A stretch of 64,000 nucleotides of DNA from Bradyrhizobium sp. NAS96.2 (GCF_001908235.1 NZ_LGHK01000007.1:1-64000), one strand, 5' to 3'. Counted from the stretch's first letter, positions 15,638-25,762 are shown. Made by a program: numbers and translations. The notes: generated by a model not told the origin, from the letters alone.

Positions 15638-17754
15638 ATGACGAAGGCTGTCCAAAAGATCACGCTGTCGCCCTCGCGGGACATTCCGTTCAACAAGCTG
15701 GTGCTCAGCCAATCCAACGTCCGGCGCGTGAAAGCGGGCGTCTCGATCGAGCAGCTCGCGGAAAGCATCGCCCAGCGGACGCTCCTGCAAAGTCTCAACG
15801 TGCGGGCGGTCGTGGACGCGGAAGGTAATGAGACCGGCATGTTCGAGGTGCCGGCGGGCGGCCGGCGTTATCGCGCGCTGGAACTTCTCGTCAAGCAGAA
15901 GCGCATGGCGAAGACGCAGGCCGTTCCGTGCGTGGTGCGCGAGCGGGGCATCGCCGAAGACGACTCGCTTGCGGAGAACGACGAGCGGATAGGGCTTCAT
16001 CCACTCGATCAGTTCCGAGCCTTCCAGACCTTGAGTGGCTCGGGCATGTCCGAGGAGGAGATCGCGGCCCGGCACTTCGTGGCACCGGCCGTCGTGAAGC
16101 AACGCCTCCGGTTAGCCTCAGTGTCGCCAAAGCTGCACGATGTCTATGCCGAAGACGGCATGACGCTCGAGCAGCTCATGGCCTTCTCGGTCACGGCCGA
16201 TCACACGCGGCAGGAACAGGTCTGGGAGAACGTCAGCCGGTCTGGCTATGACGAGCCCTATCAGATCCGGCGGATGCTCACGGAAAATACCGTGCGGGCG
16301 TCCGATCGCCGCGTGCAGTTCATTGGGCTCGATGCTTACGAGCAGGCAGGCGGCGGCGTTTTGCGCGACCTGTTCGAGCATGACGATGGGGGCTGGCTTC
16401 AAGACGTGGCTTTGCTCGACCGCCTCGTGACGGAAAAACTCAAGGCCGAAGCCGAGACGATCGCGGCCGAGGGATGGAAATGGATCTTGGTGGGGTCGAT
16501 TTCCCCTATGGCCACACCAACGGCTTGCGCGAACTCGACGGCAAGCCGGCCGACCTTACCGTCGACGAGCAGGCCGCCATCGACGCTCTCAACGCCGAGC
16601 AGGCAAAGCTTGAATCCGAGTATCAGGATGCGGATGAGCTGCCTGAAAAGGTCGACCAGCGTCTCGGCGAAATCGAGGCGGCACTGGCCGCATTCGAAGA
16701 CCGGCCGGAAACTTACGATCCGGCCGGAATTGCCCGAGCCGGCGTCTTCGTCAGCATTGATTCCGAAGGACGGCTTTGCGCCGATCGAGGCTATGTCCGG
16801 CCCGAGGATGATGTGCCTGCGGCCGGTCTCGATGTCCAGCGGGGCACCGATGCCTCGCCGGATGAAGGGCAGGAGGTTGGTGCTTCCGCGCAGCGCACAG
16901 CGATCTCGGTCGCCGGCGCATCGACCGAACCGGAAGAGGATGATGAAGATCCGGCAAGGCCATTGCCGGATCGGCTCATCATCGAACTGACGGCGCACCG
17001 TACGCTGGCATTGCGGGATGCACTGGCGGAAAATGCTGCGATCGCGTTCCAAGCGGTGCTGCACAACTTCGTGCTGACGGCCTTTTACCGGTTTGGTTCG
17101 TCCGGGAGCTGCCTTGAGATCGGGCTGCGCACGCCAACCTTTCCCGCGCAAGCTCCCGGGCTGAGGGAGAGCGTGTCTGCGAAGGCCGTCGAGGCGCGAC
17201 ATGAGTCGTGGAAAGCACGGTTGCCGAAGAGCGAGAACGATCTCTGGGACGCGCTCACGGGCCTCGATGGCGCCGCGCAGGCGTCCCTGTTCGCTCATTG
17301 CGCGTCCTTCGCGGTGAACGCCCTCTATGAGACGGCAAACCGCTACAATCAGGGCCGTGTCCCCGCCCACGGAGTTCGCACGCGGCTCGACCAGGCCGAT
17401 GTCGTGGCGCGCGCCGTCGGGCTCGACATGGTGCAGGCTGGCTGGAGACCGACCGTCGACAACTATCTCGGCCGGGTCACCAAGCCTCGCATTCTGGAGG
17501 CGGTGCGGGAAGCCAAGGGCGAGTCTTCCGCGCAACTGATCGACCACCTGAAGAAGGCCGACATGGCCAAGGAGGCCGAGCGCCTTCTCGATGGCTCGGG
17601 CTGGTTGCCAGAGCCGCTGCGTCTCGTCGACTCCCGTGCGGCGTCGGTGGAGCAGGAGGGCGAAGCGGGCCCGCTGCCAGAATTCCTGGCCGACGAGGAG
17701 GATCCGGATAACGCCAGCCACGACGATCCGCAACAGCTCGACGCGGCTGAATAA
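15638..17754 (+). pseudogene. parB: ParB-family protein, split by a frameshift in a G run
   Basis: The start at 15638 (M-T-K-A-V-Q-K-I) follows the leader. The N-terminal part has the ParB nuclease-like and HTH regions: L-S-Q-S-N-V-R-R, a PAGGRRYRAL box, SLAENDERIGLHPLDQFRAF, then HFVAPAVVKQRLRLA. After A-E-G-W-K-W-I the frame goes wrong at TTGGTGGGGTCG (about 16484-16495). One extra G would restore V-D-F-P-Y-G-H-T-N-G-L-R-E-L-D, which continues in the next frame to 17754 with a long acidic linker and a helical C-terminal domain. Joined length is about 705 residues, usual for large ICE ParB-like proteins. It could be real decay or a base-call error. Confidence 0.8.
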
Positions 17755-17794
17755 CGTCGTGGAGCGGGTGGCCCCGGCCGTTCCGCAGTTGCGT

Positions 17795-17828
17795 GGGGAC
17801 CGGTGTGCAGCACCGGTCCCCATCTTTT
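17795..17828 (+). terminator. Intrinsic terminator after parB
   Basis: GGGGACCGGTG (17795-17805), loop TGCAG, CACCGGTCCCC (17811-17821), then ATCTTTTT. This perfect 11-bp GC-rich stem with a T run lies 40 bp after the parB stop. Confidence 0.85.
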
Positions 17829-17937
17829 TGGGAACGGTTGAGAGGGAGAGTGGGGCCGGGAAGGGTTTGAATCGCCGCGGTCTTAAGGAGAGCGCCGGGC
17901 GGTTCGACCCGTTCCTGCTCTCCGAAAGAAATCCCCC

Positions 17938-20900
17938 ATGACCGAATCTCTCGCCGGCGGCGATGCCGCTGCGCCGCTCTCGATGCGTGCCGCTGCAACT
18001 ATCACCTCCGCTGCGGTCAGGGCCGCGCGACAGCTTTTGACCGATCTCGAACGCGGCCGCCGTATCGATGCCGCTGCCCTGCGCAGCGCCATGGAGGCTG
18101 CCTTCGGCGCCTCGGATGCGGATGGTGCCTGGAATTGGAAGACCGCCTATGACGCCTGCGAGGCGGCCACCGTTCTCTTCCTTCGCAAGTTCGGTCCGGC
18201 CATGCGGACCAAGTCCGGTTCGCCGGCCGCGATGCTGCCGATGCTCGCGAAAATCGCGAGCTGTCTGCCGACCCATACACGGCGTTCTGAGGACAGCCAG
18301 GCGCTTCAACAATTCTCGACGCCGATCCCGCAGGGACTGGCCGCATGTACCGCAGCCGCGATTACGCCCGCCGACCGCGTTCTGGAGCCTTCTGCTGGGA
18401 CGGGCTTGCTCGCCATCTTCGCCGAGCTCGCCGGCGGCAGCCTGATATTGAACGAGTTGGCCGAACCCCGTGCGGAGTTGCTCGATCACCTGTTCGCCGA
18501 CGTTGAGGTCACCCGGCTCGACGCAGCCCAGATCGACGATCATCTCAACGCAGGCGTCGTACCTAGTGTCGTCTTGATGAACCCGCCATTCTCGGCGCTG
18601 GCGAATGTTGATCGACGAATGGCGGACGCGGCGCTTCGGCACATTGCTTCGGCCTTGGCGCGCCTTTGCGACGGTGGGCGTCTGGTCGCCATCACCGCTG
18701 CAAGCTTCGGGCCGGACAATCCGGCATGGCGAGATGCCTTCGTTCGCCTTCAGGGACGCGGGCGAATTGTTTTCTCTGCCGCGGTCGACGGAGCCATTTA
18801 CGCGAAACATGGAACACAAATCGACACACGGGTGCTTGTGATCGACAAGCAGCCCGCGGCCGACCCGAACGTCTTGCCGGCCTCGCTCGGCATGGCGGGC
18901 GACGTCGCTACCTTGCTCGACTGGGTGACTGAGCATGTGCCTCCGAGGTTGCCTGTTGCCGCCCCTGTCGTGACCGACGTCGCCAGGCGCCCTGCGATGT
19001 CACGATCGGTCGAGGCCTCTGCACCACGCCCATCCTCTGCTTCGGGTCGTGCCGCGCCACAAGGCGTAGAACTTCCATACGAGACAGTCGAATGGTCGCC
19101 GCCGGAAGGCACCCGACTCACCGATGCGCTTTATGAGGAATACGGATTGCAGTCGATCCGCATTCCGGGCGCCCACGCGCATCCAACCAAACTCGTGCAG
19201 TCCGCCGCAATGGCGTCCGTCGCGCCGCCAAGACCATCCTACCGGCCGAACCTTCCGGCCAATCTGGTGACGGATGGCCTCCTGTCGGACGCGCAGCTTG
19301 AGAGCGTTATCTACGCCGGTGAAGCGCATTCTGAATTTCTCGCGGGCTCCTGGACGGTCGATGCGACCTTTGACGTCGTGGCATCCGCGCGCGACGATGC
19401 GGAAAACGCCGTCAGCTTTCGCCGCGGCTGGTTCTTGGGCGATGGCACTGGTGCGGGCAAGGGGCGGCAAGTCGCTGGCATCCTGCTCGACAACTGGCTC
19501 AAGGGTCGTCGCCGGGCAGTCTGGATCAGCAAGTCCGACAAGCTGATCGAGGACGCACAGCGCGACTGGTCCGCGCTCGGCATGGAGCGGCTGATCGTGA
19601 CGCCGCTGTCGCGCTTCCGTCAGCTCACGCCGATCCGCCTCGCGGAGGGCATCCTATTTACCACCTACGCTACGCTGCGGACCGACGAGCGCGGCGAAAA
19701 GCTTTCGCGCGTGCGGCAGATCGTCGAATGGTTGGGCTCGGACTTCGACGGAGTGATCGTCTTCGACGAGAGCCACGCCATGCAAAACGCGGTCGGGGGC
19801 AAGGGCGAGCGCGGGGACCAGGCGGCGTCTCAGCAGGGGCGTGCGGGCCTGCGGCTCCAGCACGCCTTGCCGAACGCTCGCGTTATCTATGTGTCGGCAA
19901 CCGGCGCTACCACGGTGCACAACCTTGCTTATGCACAGCGGCTGGGATTGTGGGGCGGCGATGATTTCCCGTTCGCCACCAGGGCCGAATTCGTCGAGGC
20001 GATCGAGCAGGGCGGAGTCGCGGCGATGGAGGTGCTGGCGCGCGACCTCAAGGCGTTCGGTCTCTACGCGGCCCGCTCGCTTTCCTACGAGGGCGTGGAA
20101 TACGAACTCGTCGAGCACCAACTTTGGCCGGAGCAGGTTCGCATCTACGACGCGTACGCCGTTGCGTTCAGCATCATCCACAACAACCTTGACGCCGCGA
20201 TGCGCGCCGCCAACATCACCGGAGAGACCGGCACGCTGAACGGCCAAGCCAAATCCGCGGCGCGATCCGCTTTCGAAGGCGCCAAGCAGCGCTTCTTCGG
20301 CCATCTCCTGACTTCGATGAAGACCCCGTCGCTGATCCGCTCGATCGAGCGCGATCTCGACGCGGGCCGCGCCGCCGTCATCCAGATCGTTTCGACCGGC
20401 GAAGCGCTGATGGAGCGCCGGCTGGCCGAGATTGCGACCGAGGAGTGGGGCGACGTCCGCGTCGACATCACGCCGCGCGAATATGTCCTCGACTATCTCG
20501 CCCATTCCTTCCCGGTCCAGCTCTACGAGCCCTTCACCGACCAGGAAGGCACTCTCTGCTCCCGCCCTGTCTATCGTGACGGCCAGCCGGTCGAGAGCCG
20601 GGAGGCCGTCGCCCGCCGCGACCGGTTGATCGAGAAGCTTGCCTCGCTCCCTCCGGTCCCCGGCGCGCTGGACCAGGTCGTCCAGCGCTTCGGCACGGAC
20701 ATGGTCGCCGAAGTGACCGGCCGCTCGCGCCGCATCGTTCGCAAGAGCGATCGGCTGGTGGTCGAAAACCGCACCGGTTCAGCCAACCTCGCGGAGACTT
20801 CGGCCTTCATGGACGACGTCAAGCGCATCCTCGTGTTCTCCGACGCCGGCGGCACCGGGAGGAGCTACCATGCCGAGCTGTCCGCCCGAAATCGTCGCTT

Positions 20901-22260
20901 GCGGGTCCATTATCTGCTCGAGCCCGGCTGGAAGGCCGACGCCGCGATCCAGGGTCTCGGCCGCACAAACCGGACCAACCAGGCGCAGCCGCCGCTATTT
21001 CGCCCCATCGCGACCGATGTGAAGGCCGAAAAGCGCTTCTTGAGCACAATCGCCCGCCGGCTCGACACGTTGGGCGCCATTACGCGCGGCCAGCGCCAGA
21101 CCGGAGGGCAGGGCCTGTTCCGACCCGAGGACAACCTCGAAAGCCAGTACGGCCGTGACGCATTGCGTCAACTCTATGTGCTGCTCGCGCGAGGCAAGGT
21201 CGACGGCTGCTCGCTCGCGAGGTTCGAGGATGCGACCGGCCTGAAGCTGACCGATACCAATGGGCTCAGGGATGACCTGCCGCCGATCACGACCTTCCTG
21301 AACAGGTTATTGGCCCTCACCATCGAGCTACAGAATATCCTGTTCACCGCGTTCGAGCAGCTATTGAGGGCTCGGATCGAGGGGGCGGTCGCCTCTAGCA
21401 CATATGACGTCGGACTGGAAACGCTCCGCGCCGAGAGCTTTGTCGTCATCGACCGGCGGACGATCTATGCGCATCCAGGCACAAGCGTCGAGACCCGGCT
21501 TCTCACGATTACCCAGCGCCTGCGCAACCATCCTGTGGGGCTGGATGAGGCTCTCGCTCGTCTTTCCGATCGTCATGCCGTCCTGCTGATCAATGGGCGC
21601 TCGGGACGATCCGCCGTCCAGGTGCCAGCGGCGAGCTTCATGCTCGACGATGGCGAGGTCGAGCGGCGCGTTCGCCTGATCCGGCCGATGGAGCAGCACA
21701 GCGTCTCCCTGAACATGATGTCGGAAACCCATTGGATCGAAGCTGATCGTGAACGCTTTGCCGCCGCCTGGCAGGCGGAGCTCGCGGAGGTGCCCGAGTT
21801 CACCGACAGCACGATCCATGTCGTTGCGGGCTTGCTGCTGCCGATCTGGAAGCGGCTGCCGAACGAATCGACCCGGGTCTATCGGCTTCAGACCGACGCA
21901 GGCGAGCGGATCATCGGTCGCAAGGTCTCGGCGACCTGGGTCGCGAACGTCCTTGCGGCGGACACGCCGGCGTTGACGGCGGACGCCGCCTTTGTCGCGC
22001 TGATGGAAGGAGGGACCGTCCTCGATCTTACCGAGGAGCTTCAGCTTCGTCGTGTCCGGGTCATGGGCGCATATCGCATCGAACTGTCGGGATTCAACGA
22101 CGCGATGCGCGATCGTCTTCGAGCTTACGGCCTTTTTGGGGAGATCATCTCCTGGAAATTGCGCATGTTCGTACCCACGGACGCAAGCGGAGTCGAGATA
22201 CTCTCAAAGGTGCTCGACCAATATCCGGTGGTGCGCATCAGTGGGCGGGAGGCCGCCTGA
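17938..22260 (+). CDS. Large methyltransferase/strawberry-notch-type helicase
   Basis: A protein of 1440 residues. The N-terminal third is an N6-adenine-type methylase fold with LEPSAGTGLLAI (SAM motif I) and MNPPFSAL (motif IV, about residue 217). The middle is an SF2 helicase with Walker A GDGTGAGKGRQ (about 501-511), IVFDESHAMQNA (DESH box, about 608-618) and YVSATGATT (motif III). The second RecA-like domain has VFSDAGGTGRSYHA and IQGLGRTNRTNQ, as in strawberry-notch helicases. The C-terminus is unassigned. It probably remodels or protects element DNA in recipient or host. It follows a terminator and has its own 5' leader of about 110 nt with a GGAGAG/CTCTCC stem. The start is the ATG at 17938. 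Confidence 0.88.
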   Translation: MTESLAGGDAAAPLSMRAAATITSAAVRAARQLLTDLERGRRIDAAALRSAMEAAFGASDADGAWNWKTAYDACEAATVLFLRKFGPAMRTKSGSPAAMLPMLAKIASCLPTHTRRSEDSQALQQFSTPIPQGLAACTAAAITPADRVLEPSAGTGLLAIFAELAGGSLILNELAEPRAELLDHLFADVEVTRLDAAQIDDHLNAGVVPSVVLMNPPFSALANVDRRMADAALRHIASALARLCDGGRLVAITAASFGPDNPAWRDAFVRLQGRGRIVFSAAVDGAIYAKHGTQIDTRVLVIDKQPAADPNVLPASLGMAGDVATLLDWVTEHVPPRLPVAAPVVTDVARRPAMSRSVEASAPRPSSASGRAAPQGVELPYETVEWSPPEGTRLTDALYEEYGLQSIRIPGAHAHPTKLVQSAAMASVAPPRPSYRPNLPANLVTDGLLSDAQLESVIYAGEAHSEFLAGSWTVDATFDVVASARDDAENAVSFRRGWFLGDGTGAGKGRQVAGILLDNWLKGRRRAVWISKSDKLIEDAQRDWSALGMERLIVTPLSRFRQLTPIRLAEGILFTTYATLRTDERGEKLSRVRQIVEWLGSDFDGVIVFDESHAMQNAVGGKGERGDQAASQQGRAGLRLQHALPNARVIYVSATGATTVHNLAYAQRLGLWGGDDFPFATRAEFVEAIEQGGVAAMEVLARDLKAFGLYAARSLSYEGVEYELVEHQLWPEQVRIYDAYAVAFSIIHNNLDAAMRAANITGETGTLNGQAKSAARSAFEGAKQRFFGHLLTSMKTPSLIRSIERDLDAGRAAVIQIVSTGEALMERRLAEIATEEWGDVRVDITPREYVLDYLAHSFPVQLYEPFTDQEGTLCSRPVYRDGQPVESREAVARRDRLIEKLASLPPVPGALDQVVQRFGTDMVAEVTGRSRRIVRKSDRLVVENRTGSANLAETSAFMDDVKRILVFSDAGGTGRSYHAELSARNRRLRVHYLLEPGWKADAAIQGLGRTNRTNQAQPPLFRPIATDVKAEKRFLSTIARRLDTLGAITRGQRQTGGQGLFRPEDNLESQYGRDALRQLYVLLARGKVDGCSLARFEDATGLKLTDTNGLRDDLPPITTFLNRLLALTIELQNILFTAFEQLLRARIEGAVASSTYDVGLETLRAESFVVIDRRTIYAHPGTSVETRLLTITQRLRNHPVGLDEALARLSDRHAVLLINGRSGRSAVQVPAASFMLDDGEVERRVRLIRPMEQHSVSLNMMSETHWIEADRERFAAAWQAELAEVPEFTDSTIHVVAGLLLPIWKRLPNESTRVYRLQTDAGERIIGRKVSATWVANVLAADTPALTADAAFVALMEGGTVLDLTEELQLRRVRVMGAYRIELSGFNDAMRDRLRAYGLFGEIISWKLRMFVPTDASGVEILSKVLDQYPVVRISGREAA

Positions 22261-23321
22261 TGCCCCGCGATGCTTCCGAGCTGTCACGCCGCCTTGCGCG
22301 CGAGGCCGAGGCGGTGTGCCGACACTATCTCTCCAATGGCAAGCGGGAGGGCTGGTACTGGCTGGTCGGCGACGTCCACAACACCCCGGGCCGCTCGATG
22401 TTCGTGCGGCTCCAGGAATCGCGGAAGGGACCCGCCGGCAAGTGGACCGACGCCGCGACCGGCGAGCATGGCGATCTCCTCGACGTCATTCGCGAAAGCT
22501 TGGGCTTGCACGACTTTCGCAAGGTGTCCAAGGAGGCGAGGCGTTTTCTGGGACTGCCTCGTACTGACCCGGAATTCGTCCCGAAACCCGATCGTCTGGC
22601 GGCACCAGCCGGATCGCAGGAAGCCGCCCGGCGGCTCTTTGCGATATCCGGCCCGATCGAGGGGACCGTGGTCGAGACCTATCTGCAGCGTCGCGGAATC
22701 GCGCATATCCGCCATTGTGACAGCCTGCGCTTTCACCCACGCTGCTACTATCGACCGGACGAGAACTTGCCGACTGAGACCTGGCCCGCAATGATAGCTT
22801 GCGTCACGAATCTCGATGGCAGGATCACTGGCGTACACCGCACCTGGCTCGATCCAGAAGGCTTTGATCGGATTCGTCTCGGCAAGGCTCCGATCGAAAC
22901 GCCACGACGCGCGATGGGTGACCTCCTCGGCAACGCGGTTCACTTCGGCGTGGCAGACGACGTGCTCGCGGCTGGCGAAGGTATCGAGACCATGCTGTCG
23001 CTACGCTGCGTGCTACCGACCATGCCGATGGCTGCGGCGCTTTCGGCCAATCACCTCTCAGCCATATTGCTCCCGTCTGGCCTCCGCCGGCTCTACATCG
23101 CCCGCGATGCCGATGCCGCCGGGGATGCGGTGCACGCGGTTCTGACCCAACGCGCAGCAGAGGCCGGCATTGAAGCGATCGCGCTGTCGCCCAGGCTGGG
23201 CGACTTCAACGAAGATCTGCACGTATTCGGTCTCGAGGTTCTCCGGGCAGCCTTAGGCATTCAGCTCGTACCGGAGGACGTCGCCCGTTTCTTGCATACG
23301 TCAACGGTGGCCGCGGAATAA
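22260..23321 (+). CDS. Toprim-domain primase-like protein
   Basis: A protein of 353 residues whose ATG overlaps the preceding TGA by one base, so it is translationally coupled to the helicase. The N-terminal part (YWLVGDVHNTPGRSMFVRL and AATGEHGDLLDVI) resembles the zinc-less primase front of DUF7146-type proteins. The Toprim core shows LAAGEGIETMLSL (Glu, about residue 238) and LYIARDADAAGDA (DxD, about residue 281). Such proteins synthesise primers or act in conversion of transferred ssDNA to duplex. Helicase plus Toprim is a usual pair in this ICE family. Confidence 0.85.
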   Translation: MPRDASELSRRLAREAEAVCRHYLSNGKREGWYWLVGDVHNTPGRSMFVRLQESRKGPAGKWTDAATGEHGDLLDVIRESLGLHDFRKVSKEARRFLGLPRTDPEFVPKPDRLAAPAGSQEAARRLFAISGPIEGTVVETYLQRRGIAHIRHCDSLRFHPRCYYRPDENLPTETWPAMIACVTNLDGRITGVHRTWLDPEGFDRIRLGKAPIETPRRAMGDLLGNAVHFGVADDVLAAGEGIETMLSLRCVLPTMPMAAALSANHLSAILLPSGLRRLYIARDADAAGDAVHAVLTQRAAEAGIEAIALSPRLGDFNEDLHVFGLEVLRAALGIQLVPEDVARFLHTSTVAAE

Positions 23322-23446
23322 GCCGTCGCCGTTCGATCGATCGTGAAAGGTCGGTCATAGACGAGGCCAATGCCGGAAGAGGGCGCGACCACGGCCTTCT
23401 GGAGGGCGATCTGACGGCAAGCGGCCCGGGCCGGCAATGGCTGCGT
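23322..23446. other. Left part of the gap before the DUF2493 gene
   Basis: No gene is seen. Together with the hairpin at 23447-23530 and the 120 bp after it, this makes a 330-bp leader region for the DUF2493 gene. Confidence 0.4.
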
Positions 23447-23530
23447 CCGGCTATTTTCCGCCGCGCGCCGGCGATGAAGACACTTTAGCCACTGACCGGC
23501 GCGCTTTGCATCGCGAAGCAAAATAGCCGG
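23447..23530. promoter_or_regulatory. Long-armed hairpin upstream of DUF2493 gene
   Basis: CCGGCTATTTT (23447-23457) pairs perfectly with AAAATAGCCGG (23520-23530), and GCGCGCCGG pairs with CCGGCGCGC just inside. The region right after it (CCTCCGCTGCCGCTGCGG) resembles that following the hairpin at 25576-25650. The pair may represent a family of long leader elements. Confidence 0.6.
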
Positions 23531-23651
23531 CCTCCGCCATCCTCCGCTGCCGCTGCGGCCCTTTCGGGTTCTGTCCCGCTCCGCCCGCCGTCTGAGTGAT
23601 CGCCACGAAGGCCGCGATGGGCGCGGCCGATCCGGCAAAAGGCCTCTTCCC

Positions 23652-24575
23652 ATGACCGACCATGACGACATCGAACCGCCGCACGCCTCGTCTCCGACCG
23701 ACCACGTCCTCACCGAATTGCAGCTCTTCGGCTACCGTCCGTTCGACGATCAGCCAGATCCAAGACCGCTTCCCGAGGGCAAGATGATCACCGGTGCGGT
23801 TGCGGATGTCTTCGACGCCTTGGTTGCGACCTTGAGCGACACGCGGCTTGAGCCGGACCTTAACGAGCTTCTTTGGTCGACCGTCAACCTCTTTCACCGC
23901 GCCGTCGACCGCATCGAACGCCAGCTCGACGACAATGAACAGGCGCAGCACAAGAGCCAGCGCGAGCAGAACGGCTCTGAGGTGCGATCGGTTGAACTCG
24001 AGCGCCTGACGGCCGAAGGCATCACGTTCATGGAGCGCCGCAACTGCCTGGAACTCTTCCGCGACCAGGCGGTCGAACGTTTTGAGGCCCATACCGGCTC
24101 GTCCTGGCGTCCTCGGTCAGGATCTCTGGTCAACCATCGCACGCTCACGGCAGCGATGATCGACTCCCGCGACTTCATTGCGGCCAAGCGTCGTTCCGAG
24201 ACCGAGGTCATGTTGCCGCCAGGGCCGAAGATCGCACTGACCGGTGGGCTCGACTTCAATGATCACCACCTCATCTGGGATCGTCTCGACAAGGTTCATG
24301 CCAAGCATCCCGACATGGTCCTGCTCCACGGCGGCTCGCCGAAAGGCGCCGAACTGATCGCCTCCAAATGGGCGACCACTCGGAAGGTGCCACAGATTGC
24401 CTTCAAGCCGGACTGGACCAAGCACACCAAGGCGGCGCCATTCAAGCGCAACGACGTCATGCTCGAGCTCCTGCCGATCGGTGTGATGCACTTCCCGGGC
24501 ACGGGAATTCAGGACAACCTCGCCGACAAGGCGAAGCGCCTAGGTATTCCCGTTTGGAAGTTCGGCGGCGCGTGA
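23652..24575 (+). CDS. DUF2493 (SLOG-like) domain protein
   Basis: A protein of 307 residues. The N-terminal half is helical and charged (QLDDNEQAQHKSQREQNGSE). The C-terminal third carries the DUF2493/YspA pattern: ALTGGLDFNDHHLIWDRLD, MVLLHGGSPKGAELIASKWA, then the conserved end (GTGIQDNLADKAKRLGIPVW). This is a Rossmann-like SLOG fold thought to bind nucleotides or nucleotide-derived ligands. It is a standard member of rhizobial ICE block A. A strong terminator follows directly. Confidence 0.85.
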   Translation: MTDHDDIEPPHASSPTDHVLTELQLFGYRPFDDQPDPRPLPEGKMITGAVADVFDALVATLSDTRLEPDLNELLWSTVNLFHRAVDRIERQLDDNEQAQHKSQREQNGSEVRSVELERLTAEGITFMERRNCLELFRDQAVERFEAHTGSSWRPRSGSLVNHRTLTAAMIDSRDFIAAKRRSETEVMLPPGPKIALTGGLDFNDHHLIWDRLDKVHAKHPDMVLLHGGSPKGAELIASKWATTRKVPQIAFKPDWTKHTKAAPFKRNDVMLELLPIGVMHFPGTGIQDNLADKAKRLGIPVWKFGGA

Positions 24576-24603
24576 GCGCCGTCTTGCTCGCTCGAACGCA
24601 ACC

Positions 24604-24640
24604 GAGGCGGAGTTGCAAGCGCCGCAACTCCGCCTCGTTT
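24604..24640 (+). terminator. Intrinsic terminator after DUF2493 gene
   Basis: GAGGCGGAGTTGC (24604-24616), loop AAGCGCC, GCAACTCCGCCTC (24624-24636), then GTTTT. This perfect 13-bp stem lies 28 bp after the stop codon. Confidence 0.9.
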
Positions 24641-24717
24641 TGACAATATATCAATGGTTGCGCCGTGGTGGTGGTGGAAGGCGCGACCGTTACACCTTTG
24701 CACATGGAGCCACCACC

Positions 24718-25200
24718 ATGCTTGCCCTTGGGCTTGTCCTCAACAGCGTGGGCATCGGCTTGTTCTGCTGGCTGGTCTTTGCGCTGGCCGTATATGCCTT
24801 GCCGTTTTTCGTCGCACTGAATATCGGATTGATGTCGTTTCATGGCGGCGCCGGCGCCGTCCGCGCGCTGCTCATCGGAATTGCCGGTGGCGCACTGACA
24901 CTTGCCTTTGGTCAAACCGCCCTCGCTGTTGCTCGATCCGTGGCCTTGCGCGTTGCGATCGCAGCCGCATTTGCTGTTCCAGCCGCCGTCGCCGGCTACA
25001 ATGTGGTGCTTGCGCTTTCGCAGTTCGGCGAGCCTTCGTCTGCTTGGCGAGAGGTCTTGGCTTGCGTGGGCGCGATTTGCGTCGGCGGCACCGCGTGGAT
25101 GCGCCTGACCGTGTTTGCGGAGACCCGCTCGTTCGAGCCGGCCAGGCTGATGAAGCAACCGTCTCACCCCGTTCTTACGACCGGCACGCGCGAGGGATGA
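24718..25200 (+). CDS. Integral membrane protein of ICE block A
   Basis: A protein of 160 residues from the ATG at 24718 (M-L-A-L-G-L-V-L-N-S-V-G), with GGAG about 10 bp upstream. An earlier in-frame ATG at 24613 lies inside the terminator region and is rejected. Four hydrophobic segments are seen (residues about 5-33, 43-62, 70-92 and 105-125), followed by a short polar tail. No enzyme motif is present. Small multipass proteins at this place are common in these elements, but the function is unknown. The stop codon abuts an inverted DUF736 remnant. Confidence 0.7.
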   Translation: MLALGLVLNSVGIGLFCWLVFALAVYALPFFVALNIGLMSFHGGAGAVRALLIGIAGGALTLAFGQTALAVARSVALRVAIAAAFAVPAAVAGYNVVLALSQFGEPSSAWREVLACVGAICVGGTAWMRLTVFAETRSFEPARLMKQPSHPVLTTGTREG

Positions 25201-25330
25201 TCCTTCGCCGCCTTCGTCGTCGAACAGGTTCGCGTAGATCGGCATGTTGAACGAGGGGCCGTCGAGCTTGAGCGAGAGGTAATCGCGGCCTACGTCGGCG
25301 TGCTTTAGCCAAGCAGCGCCCATTCCCGTC
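25198..25330 (-). pseudogene. Inverted DUF736 paralogue remnant
   Basis: On the minus strand the frame reads M-G-A-A-W-L-K-H-A-D-V, then GRDYLSLKLDGPSFN and YANLFDDEGGEGSS, matching most of the intact DUF736 protein at 25763-26083. Similarity fades upstream (towards 25410) and the first third is not recognisable. The remnant is in opposite orientation to the intact gene, about 430 bp away, so the two form an inverted pair. Confidence 0.75.
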
Positions 25331-25762
25331 CGGCCCACACGGCCGCGGTGGCGCGGTGATCCGCTTCGCTCTCGATCGTTCCTTCGCCGACGATACCGCC
25401 CTTTGTGGCAGATTGTTTCCCTTTCTACGCCTGATCGTTTCGACCTCTTGTGCAGCTCGACCGAGATTCGCCAAGTCTTCCCCCTGAGATTGCGGTTCAG
25501 CTCGCGGACGCACGTGGCCTCTTTGATGGCTTGATCTAGCCGAAGACCGGCTTCGCCTCGATCGTCTGAGCCGCAACGCCGTTGATGAGACTTTCTTCCC
25601 CTGGGCTTGCGCCCATTCCTCGCGAGGCAAGAAAGTCGCAACAACGGCGTCCTCCGCTGCGCTCCGGCCCCTGGAGCGGGTGCGTCGCCGATCGTCCTCG
25701 GCCTTTAGATCGCCATCGAGGCCGCGGTGGTCGCGGGCTCGAAACACAACAGGAGAAGTGAC
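25331..25762. other. Spacer between the two DUF736 copies
   Basis: No gene is supported. The left part may hold diverged 5' sequence of the inverted DUF736 remnant. The right part contains the hairpin at 25576-25650 and the presumed promoter of the intact gene; ACAGGAGAAG supplies its ribosome binding site. Confidence 0.45.
25576..25650. promoter_or_regulatory. Long-armed hairpin upstream of DUF736
   Basis: ACGCCGTTG (25576-25584) pairs with CAACGGCGT (25642-25650), and GACTTTCTT pairs with AAGAAAGTC inside. The 3' flank (CCTCCGCTGCGCTCCGG) resembles that of the hairpin at 23447-23530, and both inner arms carry a TTGC-N-TCGCGA-like core on the minus strand. Confidence 0.6.

Noticed and set aside
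16399-18936. An 845-codon minus-strand frame
   Set aside because: It lies antisense to parB and the helicase gene. It has Arg/Gly-rich, low-complexity composition and no domain.
24457-25644. A 395-codon minus-strand frame
   Set aside because: Only the DUF736-like part is meaningful; the rest is antisense to the DUF2493 and membrane protein genes.
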